Positions 1 to 10,668 of a stretch of 64,000 nt of DNA are shown here, in pieces. This DNA comes from Undaria pinnatifida (Eukaryota; Sar; Phaeophyceae; Laminariales; Alariaceae), in NCBI GenBank assembly GCA_012845835.1, contig JABAKD010000001.1, positions 6,252,976 through 6,316,975 of the forward strand, written 5' to 3'. A program made the translations under genes and the position numbers. The notes beneath the pieces were generated by a model. It saw nothing but the letters and a program-made list of their open reading frames with translations, did no database searches and was not told where the DNA came from. The first letter of the stretch is position 1. Every line of letters starts with the position of its first letter.

Positions 1-1796
1 GGAAAAAAACACCAAGCGCGTACGATGCGATACGGGACGAAGGCATATGCCACTCACTGCTTTCTTCCGTGAATACTTTCGACTTTTACTACGAGCTTCG
101 TGCGGTGCAGCTTAACAACAAGAGGAACGATTATTTTTTCCCGTATTTTTTGTGTCGAAAATGTATGGCACACCCTCGCTCCACGCCATAAAATACGTCG
201 TAGACAACAAGCATATATATGTGTGTGGTTGTACTCGTACGTACCTACTTCGAGATATATTGCTTGCACGAGAGTACAAACCATGTCGATTTGTCCGAAC
301 TTGTATAATACCACCCTCGGGGCCCCGGGGACGCAGCCACTCGCATTGCTGCTGTGTGGATTTTTCTAGGGCAGTAATCGTAACCACTACCACCTCCTCC
401 TCGTTTTAGTCATGCGTCCGCTTGCCACGTCTACATCCATGTATGCACATGTGCGTGTACCTATACCGAAATTTAATAAATAAATGCACTACTATGATAC
501 CTACCACAATACCGTGGCGATTTTCGTTACAGTAAATATTACGGTATTAGTTTTGGAACAAAATATGACGCCAATTTGGGTGTAATGTCTTGCCAAGTTT
601 TATTTTATCAACCGCTCCATATATCAAGACCCCAAGAATAACTGGAGAGTACCGCTCAAAATACATATTTTCGCGCGCTTCTCGCTTGTCTCGCTCAGCA
701 TCCATCCGCGTTCACGTCGAGGTGCTGAACGGATTGACCAGCAACAACAACAGCCAGTAGTCAGCTCAACTCTTCTTGCAACCACACAACAAAGCGTTCG
801 AAACACCACTACCTTGTTAATCACACCTACCGTCGGAAGTGTATCCACGTTTCGTTTGTGAGGATAAATATACATGGAATTAGTGTGAGGTATTGATTAT
901 GCGGTCCTGAAAGATGGATCGTCGAAATTGGACCATTTTATACGGAACGACTCCTTGGAGCGGCGACGAAAAAGACTGACGAAGCATTGCTTCTCGTCCC
1001 GGGATTTTTATTCGTAAGCGATCACTCCGGTTCTTGTGTTTATTTTCTACTTTTGTTGTGGTCTCTGGTCTGTTTTGTTGTGTTCTCGTCCGGTACGCTA
1101 GCATTTTACTTGCTTCATACCTTGATTGATTGCGATTGTTTGGTTCACTCTGTCTCACAATCTGTGACCACACAATGATAAGTTGTATATGCCACCGCAA
1201 AATTCAAAACATTAGCAACAACCGTTTGGAAATAATTCCAATTTTGTAAATCATCCAAGCGCTGCAGACAATAAAATACACCCAAATTTCCGGAATTCCT
1301 ACTCGACATGCGGTATTTTTGCAACTTCTCGCTTGTCTCGCTCGGCATCCGTCCGCGTTCACGTCAATGTGCGGAACGGACGCTGCAGGGCGAGGGGCGT
1401 TGGAGCCACCCCCCGACGGCGGCGCTCGAGAAGTTATTTGACCGAGAATTCCAGTCCAGCGAATCGCATACTTAGGCCGAGACGAAACAAAACTCCTGAC
1501 CGAATCCCTGAAACCAAAAAATGATTTTATATATGGGTATTATGTGCACGTTTCTCTTTTGTTTGGCGCTGGGCGTCGGGCGCCACAAGGTTGCGGAAAC
1601 TAAAATTTCCATGTCATCCGCCAGTACAACGTATCCATTCGTACTTTTTTATCAGTATTTCTCGTCGATATCCTTATCATTTTCACTGTTAACCCTATCA
1701 TTTTATGGGATAACTGCTATGATGATCGTGCACTGTGGGGAAATACCGCGGTTTTGTACGGTTTGCTCGACGGAGTGAGATAAACCGCTCCGTGAA
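1..1796. other. Non-coding stretch, no gene recognised
   Basis: No reading frame here resembles a known protein. Overlapping short frames lie on both strands without splice or family support. The only structure I see is a direct duplication of about 60 bp (listed separately). Confidence 0.5.
672..1383. repeat. Pair of ~60-bp direct repeats
   Basis: Positions 672-733 and 1322-1383 are near-identical. Both carry CTTCTCGCTTGTCTCGCTC, then CATCC(A/G)TCCGCGTTCACGTC and GGAACGGA or GAACGGA. The spacing is about 650 bp. They could be ends of an older mobile element, but I see no LTR signature (no TG..CA ends and no target-site duplication). Confidence 0.6.
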
Positions 1797-2115
1797 AAAA
1801 AACGACGGATGTCAGCTCCGCAGTAATCCGCGACACTTGAAGCGGCGGATATCCGCCCCGTGACAGTCCGTGACTTTCTCCGCAAGCGGATATCCGCTCC
1901 GCTCCGCTCCGACACACAGTCGAAAAATCTCCTCCGCTCCGTGACGTATTCAAGGGCGGAAATCTGCTCCGTGCAAATCCGTGAAAATTGTAGCGGCGGA
2001 TATCCGCTCCGTAGTAATAATCCGTGACTTTTCCCACGGGCGGATATCCACTCCGCTCCGCGAGATGTGTTTTGAAATGAATCCGCTCGGCGGAGCGGTT
2101 CTTACTCGGTACACA
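1797..2115. repeat. Degenerate array of GGATATCCGCTCCG dyads
   Basis: The words GGATATCCGC, CTCCGCTCCG and TCCGTGA recur about every 30-60 bp. Each GGATATCC core is a perfect palindrome and is flanked by CCGCTCCG or CGGAGCGG. Open frames on both strands across this block come from the repeat and are not taken as genes. Confidence 0.7.
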
Positions 2116-2907
2116 TCTCTGGTACGAAAAAATATGAGGAAAAAAAAAGAAACGCCTAGCTAGGCGACCCCACAACAACAGCAATGGAGCCCAAAGTGCA
2201 ACGCTCAAAACAGTAGCCTTTAGAAGACGTCTGAGTTATTATACTGGATAAAGACAGATAATCGGGGAATGAAAAGTGCCGTAGGTGAACTCGTTGGCCA
2301 ATCTTTTGCCTTCCTGGCTTACCGACAGCCGTCCCACAACTCCACGGCCCTCATGATTCCTCCGCATCTCCGCAGTTTCGTTCGGTTCGCCTCGAAAAAG
2401 CCCGTAAGCCTCGTCGCAGAGAGAGGCCGCAAGCGAAAGAGCGGGCGGGGGTACTCGCACACGGCGCGGTGCGAACTAGTGCGGACAAAAGCATGGGTAC
2501 GGACAGCGCAGGCGCATGCCAATCTATCTCCGCCACGACAACTGCCACTGCCACGATGACGACCACCTCCACCACCACAGCAGCAGCACCACGGAGCGGG
2601 CGAAGCGATCTTCATCTTGATGGTTCAAACGGTAGACTCGACGGATCTGGTGGTGTAGCTCACTAAGCTCGGGCTTCCACTCCAGTGTACTGCTGCTGTA
2701 TCGGAGCCAAGGCGCGAGACAAGTACTCCACATGAACGCGGTGGGCAGTCTGCGGATGGGAAGCTTGCCATAGCGGCACGAAGCACAGCAGGAAACACTT
2801 CACGTATATATCTGAAGAGGGGCAGCCAGTGCATCCCAAGGCAAGACGACGGCTGTACGACGAAAGGAAGAAAGTTTGCCCTGGATCTACTGAACGCGAA
2901 CGGTAGT
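2116..2907. other. No recognisable gene
   Basis: An A-rich run (2140-2152) is followed by GC-rich unique-looking sequence with a CCACCACCA-type simple stretch around 2535-2600. Short frames occur on both strands but show no domain. It borders the 3' end of the Ngaro-like element and could be its insertion-site sequence. Confidence 0.4.
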
Positions 2908-3113
2908 TTGCTATGGCTCAAGAACTCTGGATTAATTTGTCACGTGTAACAATAAACCACAAGTATGTCACAAGCGGCCCCCGGCCGCGTGACGGTGGTG
3001 TCTCAAATTCCCCACCTACCTCTTATGAAACCCCTGCAAGGTTTTTCGAACCAGGCCAACCCGGACTTTGATAGTCCCGCTCTCTTTTTCTGCGGGGCTA
3101 TCTACCTCTCACA
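2908..3113 (-). repeat. Split direct repeat B2 (3' end of Ngaro-like element)
   Basis: Aligns with 4431-4663. Shared words are TGCTATGGCTCAA, TCTGGATTAATTTG, AAGTATGTCACAAGCGGCCC and TGCGGGGCTATCTACCTCTC. The B1 copy has about 28 extra bases after CACGTGTA. This copy is the outer, 3'-terminal one in element orientation. Confidence 0.85.
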
Positions 3114-3246
3114 GCACCCCCAACAAATACACCGACTTGTTGCCACCTGACTCCCCCCTTCTTGAGCGACAGGGCGGGCGGGTGGGAAAGTCGATCAATT
3201 CTAATGGACGGTCTCCTGCACTACTTGCTTCATGCGTGGAAGTTCA

Positions 3247-4185
3247 TTAAAGCTTCCATAGAAGCTTCCACTGCTTCCATGGAAGCTTCCATAGCTTCCA
3301 TAGAAGGTTCGCGAAAGCTTCCATGGAAGTAGCTTCCGCGAAAGCTTCCGCGAAAGCTTCCACGGAACCTTCCATGGAAGTAGTGGAAGATGCCTCGGAA
3401 GTCACTTCCACGGAAGCTTCTACTCCCACGAAAGCTTCCACGGAACCTTTCACGAAATCTTCCACGGAGCCTTCCACAAAACCTTCCACGGAAGCTTCCA
3501 CGAAAGCTTCCACGGAAGTGCTTCCACGGAAGCTTCTACGGATTCGAAATCTTCCACGAAAGCATTTCCACGGATTTTTTTGCTAGTTCCATAGAAGCAA
3601 GCGACAGCTTCCACAGAAGGTCGGAAGCTCAGCGGCTTCCACGAAATCTTCCACGAAAGCTGTTCGTGAAAGCTTTCGAAGTAGCTTCAACGAAAGCTTT
3701 TCGTGAAAGCTCCCACGGATATATTTGTATTCTACGTTACTGTGCCTCCAGTAGAGCTTACCACTTTTTCGACAACATGGTTGACACACACTGTGCACGA
3801 GACGAAGGGGGTTTCACCGTACAATGGTTGTTTCATTGGAGGTTAGGATTAGGGTTAGGGTTAGGGTATATAAAATGTAAAGAGTATGTCAACCATATGC
3901 CGTAAGCTTTCGCAGAAGCTTTCGTGGCGGTAATTTTCTTTCACGGAAGCTATCGCGGAAGCTTCCATGGGTTTTGTATTTGAAAGCTTCCGTGGAAGAA
4001 ATTAATACTTCGAAGTATTTGTTTTCTAATTCATTGTTTATTTCCACGAAAGCTTCTGTGAAAGCTTCCTTGAAAGCTTCCACAGCTTCCATGAAAGCTT
4101 CCATGGAAGCGATGAATCTTCCGTGGAAGCCATGGAAGCTTACATGGAAGCGATGGAAGCTTCCATGGAAGCTTCCATGAACGTC
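3247..4185. repeat. Self-complementary GGAAGCTTCC / TTCCAYGGAA minisatellite
   Basis: Two blocks (about 3247-3720 and 3903-4185) are built from a 12-bp unit close to TTCCACGGAAGC, with variants TTCCATGGAAGC and TTCCACGAAAGC. Both joints of the unit, GGAAGCTTCC and TTCCATGGAA, are palindromic, so any stretch of the array can fold on itself. Serine/threonine/alanine/glutamate-rich frames across it on both strands are a by-product. It lies inside repeat A2 of the Ngaro-like element and contains a TTAGGG-bearing segment. Confidence 0.9.
3748..3897. repeat. Dispersed ~150-bp repeat containing TTAGGG units
   Basis: Homologous to 56669-56830. Shared features are TACCAC-T-TTTCGA, GGGGGTTTCACC, ACAATGGTTG, a GGGTTAGGG-type core and AGAGTATGTCAAC. 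This copy has three or four TTAGGG-type units (3845-3869). It interrupts the satellite array. Confidence 0.7.
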
Positions 4186-4430
4186 CACCTAAATTGCAGA
4201 TAGTGTAGGTGGCCCCAAACTGCTTGACTCCTGTCAATCCTACGGTGCTATGCGCTCTCGCTCCCCTGTGCGCCAGGCGGCCGCCTCTGGCAAGCGCGAC
4301 AGCTCTTCCGTCGCTGCTGTCTGGGCTACCCTATTATTTTTCGCCTCGAGACGATCGATCAAAAATCGTCTGTTGAATCATAATCCCTTCCATGCCTCCA
4401 CAAAATACCGTCTTACTATGTAAAGTTACG

Positions 4431-4663
4431 TTTTGCTATGGCTCAAAAATTCTGGATTAATTTGGCACGTGTAGACCTCTTCCCTGTTGTGCAAAATGAG
4501 AATAAACTGCAAGTATGTCACAAGCGGCCCCCGGCCGGGTGACGGTGGCATCTCAAACTCCCCGCCTACCTCTTTTAAAACCTCTTCAAAGTTTTTATGA
4601 ATTTGGCCAACCCGAACTCTGATAGGCCCGCCCCCTTCTTCTGCGGGGCTATCTACCTCTCAC
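4431..4663 (-). repeat. Split direct repeat B1
   Basis: Internal copy of repeat B, just downstream of the recombinase remnant in element orientation and directly joined to A2. It aligns with B2 (2908-3113) except for an extra segment around 4474-4501. Confidence 0.85.
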
Positions 4664-4835
4664 GCCATAAGGCGGCCTGAGCTAACCGTACTTCTAAAAC
4701 CCACCAGGTACGGTGTTTTTGCGAGGGCTGCAGAGACCACTTCAGCCCCTTCCCCTGTTTCCCTTATGAATGGCATAAAAGCCCTAGGCTTCCATCTTCC
4801 TACGTGGATTTGCAACTCCAAAATACCTCGCGCCG

Positions 4836-5877
4836 TTAACTGGTGCCCCCCCCTCCGATTATTTCCGAGTGAAGCACAAACTGCATGGGGTCTCTACCAC
4901 TGCATCCTATCATCAACCGCAACGCGGTCACCACTTGCGTCCTACCGAATAATTTCCAACCTCGCGACGTGGCCCGGACTGTCAGCGGCGCCTCCCCTGG
5001 GAGCTGGGGATGCACGTCGAGCAATTCCAGCAGAACTTCGAAGGCCCCTATCAACACCACCCCCATCTCCCTCTCGTTCGACAACCACGTAAGCGTAATC
5101 GTGCACCCTGCTCTTTTTTATCGCATTTCGACGCCACAAATCTGGTCTGCACTGCCGTGGCGGTCGATCTGTTCGCAAACTCAACCTGTACTCCTCCGCG
5201 CGAAAGCGTTGGGCACTCTTGCGTCAAGCAAAACCCTGGGTGAACTTTGCCATCTGCGTATAACCACAGCTCTGACGCCCTGCACAACAGAAGATATGAC
5301 ACCGCGAGTCCCAACCACATGACACGCACACCGTCCTTCCATACTTATGAGTGCCTTTGTGATGACAGTGACCACGACAGCGGTAATCAAAACCTATGCT
5401 TTCTTTTTTTACATGCAGTGCGCCCGGCCTATCCCCTTTCCCATAGATAGTGCTATCATGCAATATGGCATTGGCAACTCCCGTCCTGCGAACATTTTGT
5501 GGAAGAAGTTGATTGCGGCTAAGTATCCTCTAAGAGTGGACTGCCGATTATTATGCACGAAACATCAAGACGCCATGAACCCGAGCAGATCAGACAACAC
5601 TTCCTTGGGGTCAGCGAGCGTGTGCAACCACGGTTCTTTTTCCTGCGCCTCTCTCTTTTTCCCAGGTGTTCCACTTCGCTAGATAGTTCTTCTGCGTATT
5701 CTTCCCGACTGAACTAAGCACGAGCGTTTCAACTAATCCCGCTACCTTGCCCTTGTGTCCTCCCTTGTTGTCCCCTGTTCCTGCAGGGGCGCGTGCGAAC
5801 AGTGGACACAATAGAATCGAACAGTGGATACAATAAAAATGCATCTCGTATGTTGATCGAGGGACATACCCCCTCAC
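4836..5877 (-). pseudogene. Tyrosine recombinase of the Ngaro-like element (broken)
   Basis: Three frames together recover a tyrosine recombinase, which would integrate the circular cDNA. At 5611-5877 is the N-terminal core-binding region with SVGKNTQKNYLAKWNTWEKE. At 5051-5329 is the first half of the catalytic domain: LLLCRASELW holds the first catalytic Arg, followed by DGKVHP, TATAVQTRFVASKCDK and GARL. At 4836-5084 is the second half, with GRDPMQFVLHSEIIGGG, where the usual H-x-x-R-x-G-G is expected. The His is present, but the position normally occupied by Arg reads differently, which suggests a catalytic loss besides the frameshifts. I could not place the nucleophilic Tyr. Gene order (after RNase H, before B1) is as expected for Ngaro elements. 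Confidence 0.8.
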
Positions 5878-5886
5878 GCACGCGAA

Positions 5887-6477
5887 TCAGCCGGGTTGTG
5901 TGCCGCTCATTATGTCCCACAGACAGTCGTCATGCTCGCTGAGAATGTTCTTTGTTTGTAGTACGGTATCGAAAATCCCCTTACCCCTCGTTCCAATGTC
6001 TTGTCCCGACCAATCGTCAGAGTTGGTGAGCTCTCTGACCTTGTCAGCCAGAATCACACGAGGCCAACGGGAGATACCATCAGCTAGTGTATTACGTCCG
6101 CCGGGAATGTGTTTTGCAGTGTGGTTCCAGCCCCCCTTGATTTCGAGACGCCTGAGCAAACTCATGAGCAAGCATGATCGTTTGTCCCTTGTCCCCCCGC
6201 TTCGAGAGATCCAAGATACTGCTGCCGTGTTGTCACCGCGCATCAGAACCCGATCACCCTTTGCGTCCGCCCTGTCTTCTGATAGTTCACGCATGACCCA
6301 CGCGGTCACGACCATGCCCAATAACTCTAGCAGGTTGATCGTGATAGTACAGGACTCTCGTCGATCGGCTTTTCTCTTTAGCTCTGCGGTCAGTTCTTGT
6401 GGTAACTCGTATCTCCAAAATACCTTCCTCTCGACGCAAAAACGCCAACTGCCTCGAGACTGGCGTCGGACAGGCAA
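5887..6477 (-). pseudogene. RNase H domain of Ngaro-like element
   Basis: A 196-residue frame carries the RNase H pattern typical of DIRS/Ngaro pol: INLLELLGMVVTAWVM (catalytic Glu), MRGDNTAAVSWI (catalytic Asp), a DKRSCLLMSLLRRLE helix and IPGGRNTLADGISRW (final Asp). This domain removes RNA from the RNA/DNA hybrid during replication. It lies in the same frame as the N-terminal recombinase piece downstream, separated by a TGA at 5887-5889. The upstream link to the RT is frameshifted around 6480-6800. Confidence 0.85.
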
Positions 6478-6807
6478 TGCCTTTTTGCGGGTCGTTGTGC
6501 GGCTGTGTAGCAGGGGGCGCTAAGCGCCTCACCTGCGTGTGGTAGTTCGTGATCGGATGCCCATTTCTCCAGAAGAGAAAGCCAGCGTGAAACTTGCTAC
6601 CGAGTCTTACCGTACGGTGCTGCTTTTTGATACCTTCTGAGTATACAGCCCGGTCAGCCACAGCAACCTCCACACGAAGTACCTACCAGCCCGAACTTCG
6701 TACGTGAGGCTCCACAACTTGCCGGCCGTGCTGAGGACGTCCCTCGCCGTCGCTTCCCTCCTGCTCTGGGGCCATTGCTCGAACAGCAATATCTTTATCT
6801 CTTTAAT

Positions 6808-7529
6808 CTATTCGCGCGGAACCGAAGTTCTCATGGTGTGGGAGCTGATATTGAAGCCTAGCGCGTCTATCGTGGTGTCCCAGTCCGTGATTTCCTTGGA
6901 TGCTAGAATGGGCGTTGCTCTCGCCTCCCCCGGGTCGAACAAACACACGTGATCCGAACCTATAGAGGCTGACGCAATTAAGGCTGTAGTGTCGTCGTCA
7001 GAGTGCCGCGCCCTGACTTGTAGGTAATCGTCTACGTACACGGCTATGAAGAATGGGTCGAACTTCCTCCCCCCACTGTGAGTTCTGACTTTTGCGTCCG
7101 GCGGTATTGGTGTTGGTTTCCCGTCTTCTCAACCCTCCACCACCTTTGCGTGAGCCGTCATTTATTTTCTTCGTCTAACAACTAAGCCGAATCGGTCGTG
7201 GTGTTGCGGTGCGCGTGTGCGGCCGCCGCCGACATGACGCCCCAGAACCCCGTCGATCCCGACCATCCGAAAGTCAAACGAAAATCAATTACTGCTAGCT
7301 CTTCTACGGCGTAGCAAAAATTGTGGGCTTTATCCGGGTCTACTGGCACGTTCCGAAGAGCGTCTGACACATCGGCCTTGCTCATCAGTATCCTCTTTTC
7401 TGGGAACTTCTTTCTCAAGGTCACGAGTTCGTCTAGGAACTTGGGCAGCGCTTCGTGGCACAGGCAATGCGGGGCAATATCGGGGTCAGTGTCTCCGTTC
7501 AGACCTCGTTTCTTCTCTCTGTTCTGCAC
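6808..7529 (-). pseudogene. Reverse transcriptase domain of Ngaro-like element
   Basis: The 7182-7529 frame shows RT motif A (KADVSDALRNVPVDP) and motif B (FRLTFGWSGSTGFWGVMS). A second frame around 7070-6808 carries motif C as FFIAVYVDDYL, with the catalytic Asp pair intact. Between them the frame is broken (stop near 7182), and the continuation to RNase H is frameshifted again. The FGWSGSPGFWG-like motif B is characteristic of tyrosine-recombinase retroelements rather than copia or LINE RTs. Confidence 0.85.
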
Positions 7530-7642
7530 ATCGAACGAAGATCATTGATTATCCGAACCTTGTGTGTCACGACCGCCGCTAGCGGAGAGACGCTGAGATT
7601 AGGGAGGTCGTGTGCATCTGATTTCTGTATCACTAAGCATTT

Positions 7643-8708
7643 TCAGCGCTTGACGTATTCGCCGTTTTTTTCCCAAATTGCCGGCAAGTGTTCGGTGACA
7701 CTGCTGTGCTTTCCGTACTGCAACGCGCGCTCGAGATCTGATCCGGACGCTACTGCGTTCACCGGCAGCCCTCCTGTGACTATCATGACCAGCTCGTCAG
7801 CTCGTCCACTGCCCCCAAGCCTTTTAGACCTCCGAAGTAACGCTGTATGTGTACGGGGTCTATCGGTGGTGCTACCAAGGATCCTCCTATCAGTCGAGCT
7901 ACGTCTCCCACGACTCCTTGTTTTTCTCGGATCATGGCTGTGCAAGTGTTGGCTAGCTTGTACAGCAGTTTCTCTTCCTTGTGAGTCGAGGCCTTCTTGT
8001 CCAAGTCTATTTTTATGAACGTGCCACTGCTGTACTATGCGTTCTGTACTTTTCTGACTGCGCGTCTCCCCATAGCGAAGCCGTGAGCGTGCTGACCCCG
8101 CCATTCTCCCGCGCGTCGACTGGTACCAACGTGCTAACTTCTGGCTGCTGTACAGTCGGCTCTACTTGTCCCTGCCTTCGCGGCCGCTTTTGTGCGTGTA
8201 CTCCAATTACGTGCTTTCTGCTTCTGTGGGGTATCCCCTGTACTGCACGGGTGGACAGTCGTTCTGGTTTTGAGCCTTCTACGCGATCGACGCTTTTCCG
8301 ACTCGCGCGGAAGTGGGGTATTTTGGCCCTCTGCTCCTGCTGATCTGTGCTGTGGTGTGAAAGTTCCGCACCACCGACGTCTGTCCGGTCTGCAGTCAAA
8401 GAAAAATTTCGTCGCTGCTCACACGAAGCCTGCTGTTCTGTGCTGCTGTGGTGTGAGAGTTCCGCACCACCGATAACTGTCCGGTTCGCGAAATAAGGTA
8501 ACCTTCGTCTCTGCTCACACGAAGCCTGCTGTTCTGTGCTGTGGTGTGAGGGTTCCGTACCACCGATAACTGGTCGGTTCGCGAAATAAGGTAACCTCCG
8601 TCTCTGCTCACAAGAAGCTTGCTGTTCTGTGCTGTGGTGTGAGGGTTCCGCACCACCGATATCTGGTCGGTTCGTGATATAAGGTAACCTTCGTCTCTGC
8701 TCACACAA
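7643..8708 (-). pseudogene. N-terminal linker region of Ngaro-like pol, with 30-residue repeats
   Basis: Two overlapping frames (7643-8104 and 8013-8708) precede the RT. One contains DELVMIVTGGLPVNAVASG and HSSVTEHLPAIWEKNGEYVK, a conserved-looking region just upstream of the RT. The other is mostly 30-residue repeats, each with CEQRRRLPYFANRPVIGG followed by SHHSTEQQAS. The repeats come from a DNA tandem array (see 8340-8920). I recognise no enzymatic domain here; the link to pol is by position. Confidence 0.5.
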
Positions 8709-8920
8709 AGATTGCTGTTCTGTGCTGTGGTGTGGCGTGAGAGTTCTGCGCCACCGATATCTGATCGGTTCGCGAATTAGGGTAACCTTCGTCTCTGCTC
8801 ATACACAGTTTGCCATTCTGTGGTGTGGTGTGAGAGTTCCGCCCCACCGATGTCTGTTTGGCCTGCGGAACAAGGCAACCTTCGCCTCTGCTCACACATA
8901 GCCTGCCGTTCTGAACTTTC
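8340..8920. repeat. ~90-bp tandem repeat, 6-7 units
   Basis: Units carry GCTGTTCTGTGCTGTGGTGTG, then GTTCCGCACCACCGAT, then GGTTCGCGAAATAAGGTAACC, then TCTCTGCTCACA. The unit length is divisible by 3, so copies stay in frame and encode a 30-residue repeat on the minus strand. Units at both ends are more diverged. Confidence 0.85.
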
Positions 8921-9413
8921 TTGCACTGGGGTTACCGAAAAAATCGATCTCTGGGTTGATTTGACATGCTATTTCGACGCATGCGGGTTCTGCCTGCTTG
9001 AGTGGGACGTTTGAGCGAGATTACTGCTGCAACTGCGTTTTTTTTCCTGCCACCGCGGCGGTTGCCCAGACTCTGCTTCAAACGTTCTGCTGTGTACTGT
9101 GCACTGCTTTTGTCTCTCGACAACTGATTCTCACCATGAATCAGACCGGCGACACCGACCCGGGTACGGGTGCATTGCGAAGTCCCACGGACCTCTCGGC
9201 GTCTGCGAAAGATACTCCTCTCTCCTCTCGCCCCTGTCCCCCCCTCGGTGGGCCCTACCCGACAGCAGAGTTCGTGCTGTCAAATATTACCGCCATTCTC
9301 TCTTCTCCCGCCGCCCCTGCCAGCGGGCACGTGGTTCCTGCCAAAGTGCTCGGCGTTCGGCCGCGGCCCTCCTGCTCCACCACCTCCTGTCCCTCCTGCC
9401 CCTGCTGCCGCAG
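8921..9413. other. Ngaro-like element, spacer between Gag-like and pol regions
   Basis: No domain is visible. The sequence is GC-rich and internal to the element, ending in a CAGCAGCGG-type low-complexity stretch on the minus strand toward 9413. Confidence 0.5.
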
Positions 9414-10660
9414 CTACTTGCGTCTGCTGCTGTTGCGGCGGCGGCGGAGGAAGTGGCGGTGGCGGTGGCGGTGGAGGCAGCGCTCGCGGTTGCTGCTGCT
9501 GCTGCGCGACAGTTCCGGCGCCCTAGTCGTGTGCAAACGAACAGATGGAACTCTCGCAACGGAGGCCACGCCACGAGTAGTCGCACATCCCGCAGGCGTC
9601 TTCGAGTGCTGCATTCGGGCCTTGAAGGGGCTGATCCCGCCCCCGCCCCCTCCGGATCGGCCCTGAGCGGGGGCTGCCCGCTGCCCATCCGTGCCTGGGG
9701 CTCCCTTCCTTTTCACCCCGCTCGCGCCTGATGTGTTCGGCCTCCAATGCACTAAGCGCTCCGTGAGGCTAGACTCGTCGCCCTCCTCCGCCAGCGCCCT
9801 CAATGTTTTGAAGGTGGGGCTGACCATAGAATTCCCTGTTCCGGGGGCTGGCGCAGCGTAGGTGTGCTTCCTGTACAGCTCGCCTCCCTGCACCGCAAGC
9901 GCTTGCATGCCTTCGTGCAGGCCGATGTTCATGTTTGACAGCAGCAGCTGTCGAACCTTCACCGAGTTCTCTGCCAGGGTGTTGAAATGGCGACGTAGAT
10001 ACACCTCGACCAATTTATGCACCTGCTCCAGCTCTGAGCACAACGTAGCGACCCTCTTCTTGGAAACGGGCGGAGCACCCTCCATCAACGCGAATTCGGA
10101 CATGGCCTTCAGCAGTATTAACACAGCGTCGGAGACGTGGGCCACGGTATCGAGCACGATTACCAGTAATTATTCTCGATTTTATTTCCTCCGAGGCGGT
10201 GAAGCCGCGGCAGGCGATGAACAATTTTGACCCCTCGTTGGCCCACCAGAGGTTCAGCCGCCTGCTTGGTGTTTGCCTTTATGCCTGCGGTGACCATGGC
10301 TTGCTGTGTTGCGTGTTTCGTCGCGGATGCCATGCTGTGGGCGCTGCTTCCTGCCAGCTGAAGGGCTGTCTGCTGAGGTCGGTGTGCCAGTTGCGCCTGT
10401 TGGTGCTGCTGGAGCTGCGGATGCGCTTGGTTGTTTACGACTTTTGTCAGGCGCGCAGCGATCGCCTGTTGACTCGCCAGCAACTCCTGCAGAAGGGCCA
10501 CGATTCCTGGGTCTGCTGCTGCGACGGCCGGGACGGGTCCCACGCCGTTGCCTTGAGGGGCGGCCTGCACAGTGGCGACTGCAGCATCCACAAGCACCTC
10601 TCCCACCTCGCTATGTCTGTGTCCCTCGCCGACTGGCCTGCCCGAGTTGGCGTCCTCCAT
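9414..10660 (-). pseudogene. Gag-like ORF1 of Ngaro-like element, with CCCH-type finger
   Basis: A 166-residue Ala/Gln-rich frame starts at 10660, only about 9 bp inside repeat A1. It has a predicted coiled-coil stretch (VALLQELLASQQAIAARL). A frameshift at about 10158 leads into a second frame (10157-9414) with more helical sequence (LCSELEQVHKLVEVYLRRHF). In a third frame near 9600-9525 is ACGMCDYSWRGLRCESSIC followed by SFAHD, a C-x8-C-x4-C-x3-H finger-like motif. Nucleic-acid-binding fingers near the end of Gag are common in this class, so a structural/RNA-binding role is inferred. The tail turns into low-complexity Arg/Ser/His sequence. Confidence 0.65.
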
Positions 10661-10668
10661 GCTGAAAA

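Larger units (their letters stand above)
3191..4430 (-). repeat. Split direct repeat A2, interrupted by satellite
   Basis: Most of A2 is 4219-4430. It matches A1 (10690-10872) from ACTGCTTGACTCC to TTACTATGTAAAGTT and abuts B1 exactly at 4430/4431. The missing inner end of A lies on the far side of the satellite, at 3191-3206, where TCGATCAATTCTAATG is identical to 10669-10684. A2 is therefore one repeat unit split by the GGAAGCTTCC array. Confidence 0.8.

Noticed and set aside
3323-4188. Ser/Thr/Glu/Ala-rich and Phe/Val-rich reading frames on both strands
   Set aside because: They arise from the 12-bp self-complementary satellite, and the pattern is the same on both strands.
9099-9731. Long plus-strand frames over 9.1-9.7 kb
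   Set aside because: Composition is Leu/Arg/Pro/Ala low complexity and they lie opposite the Gag-like region of the Ngaro element.
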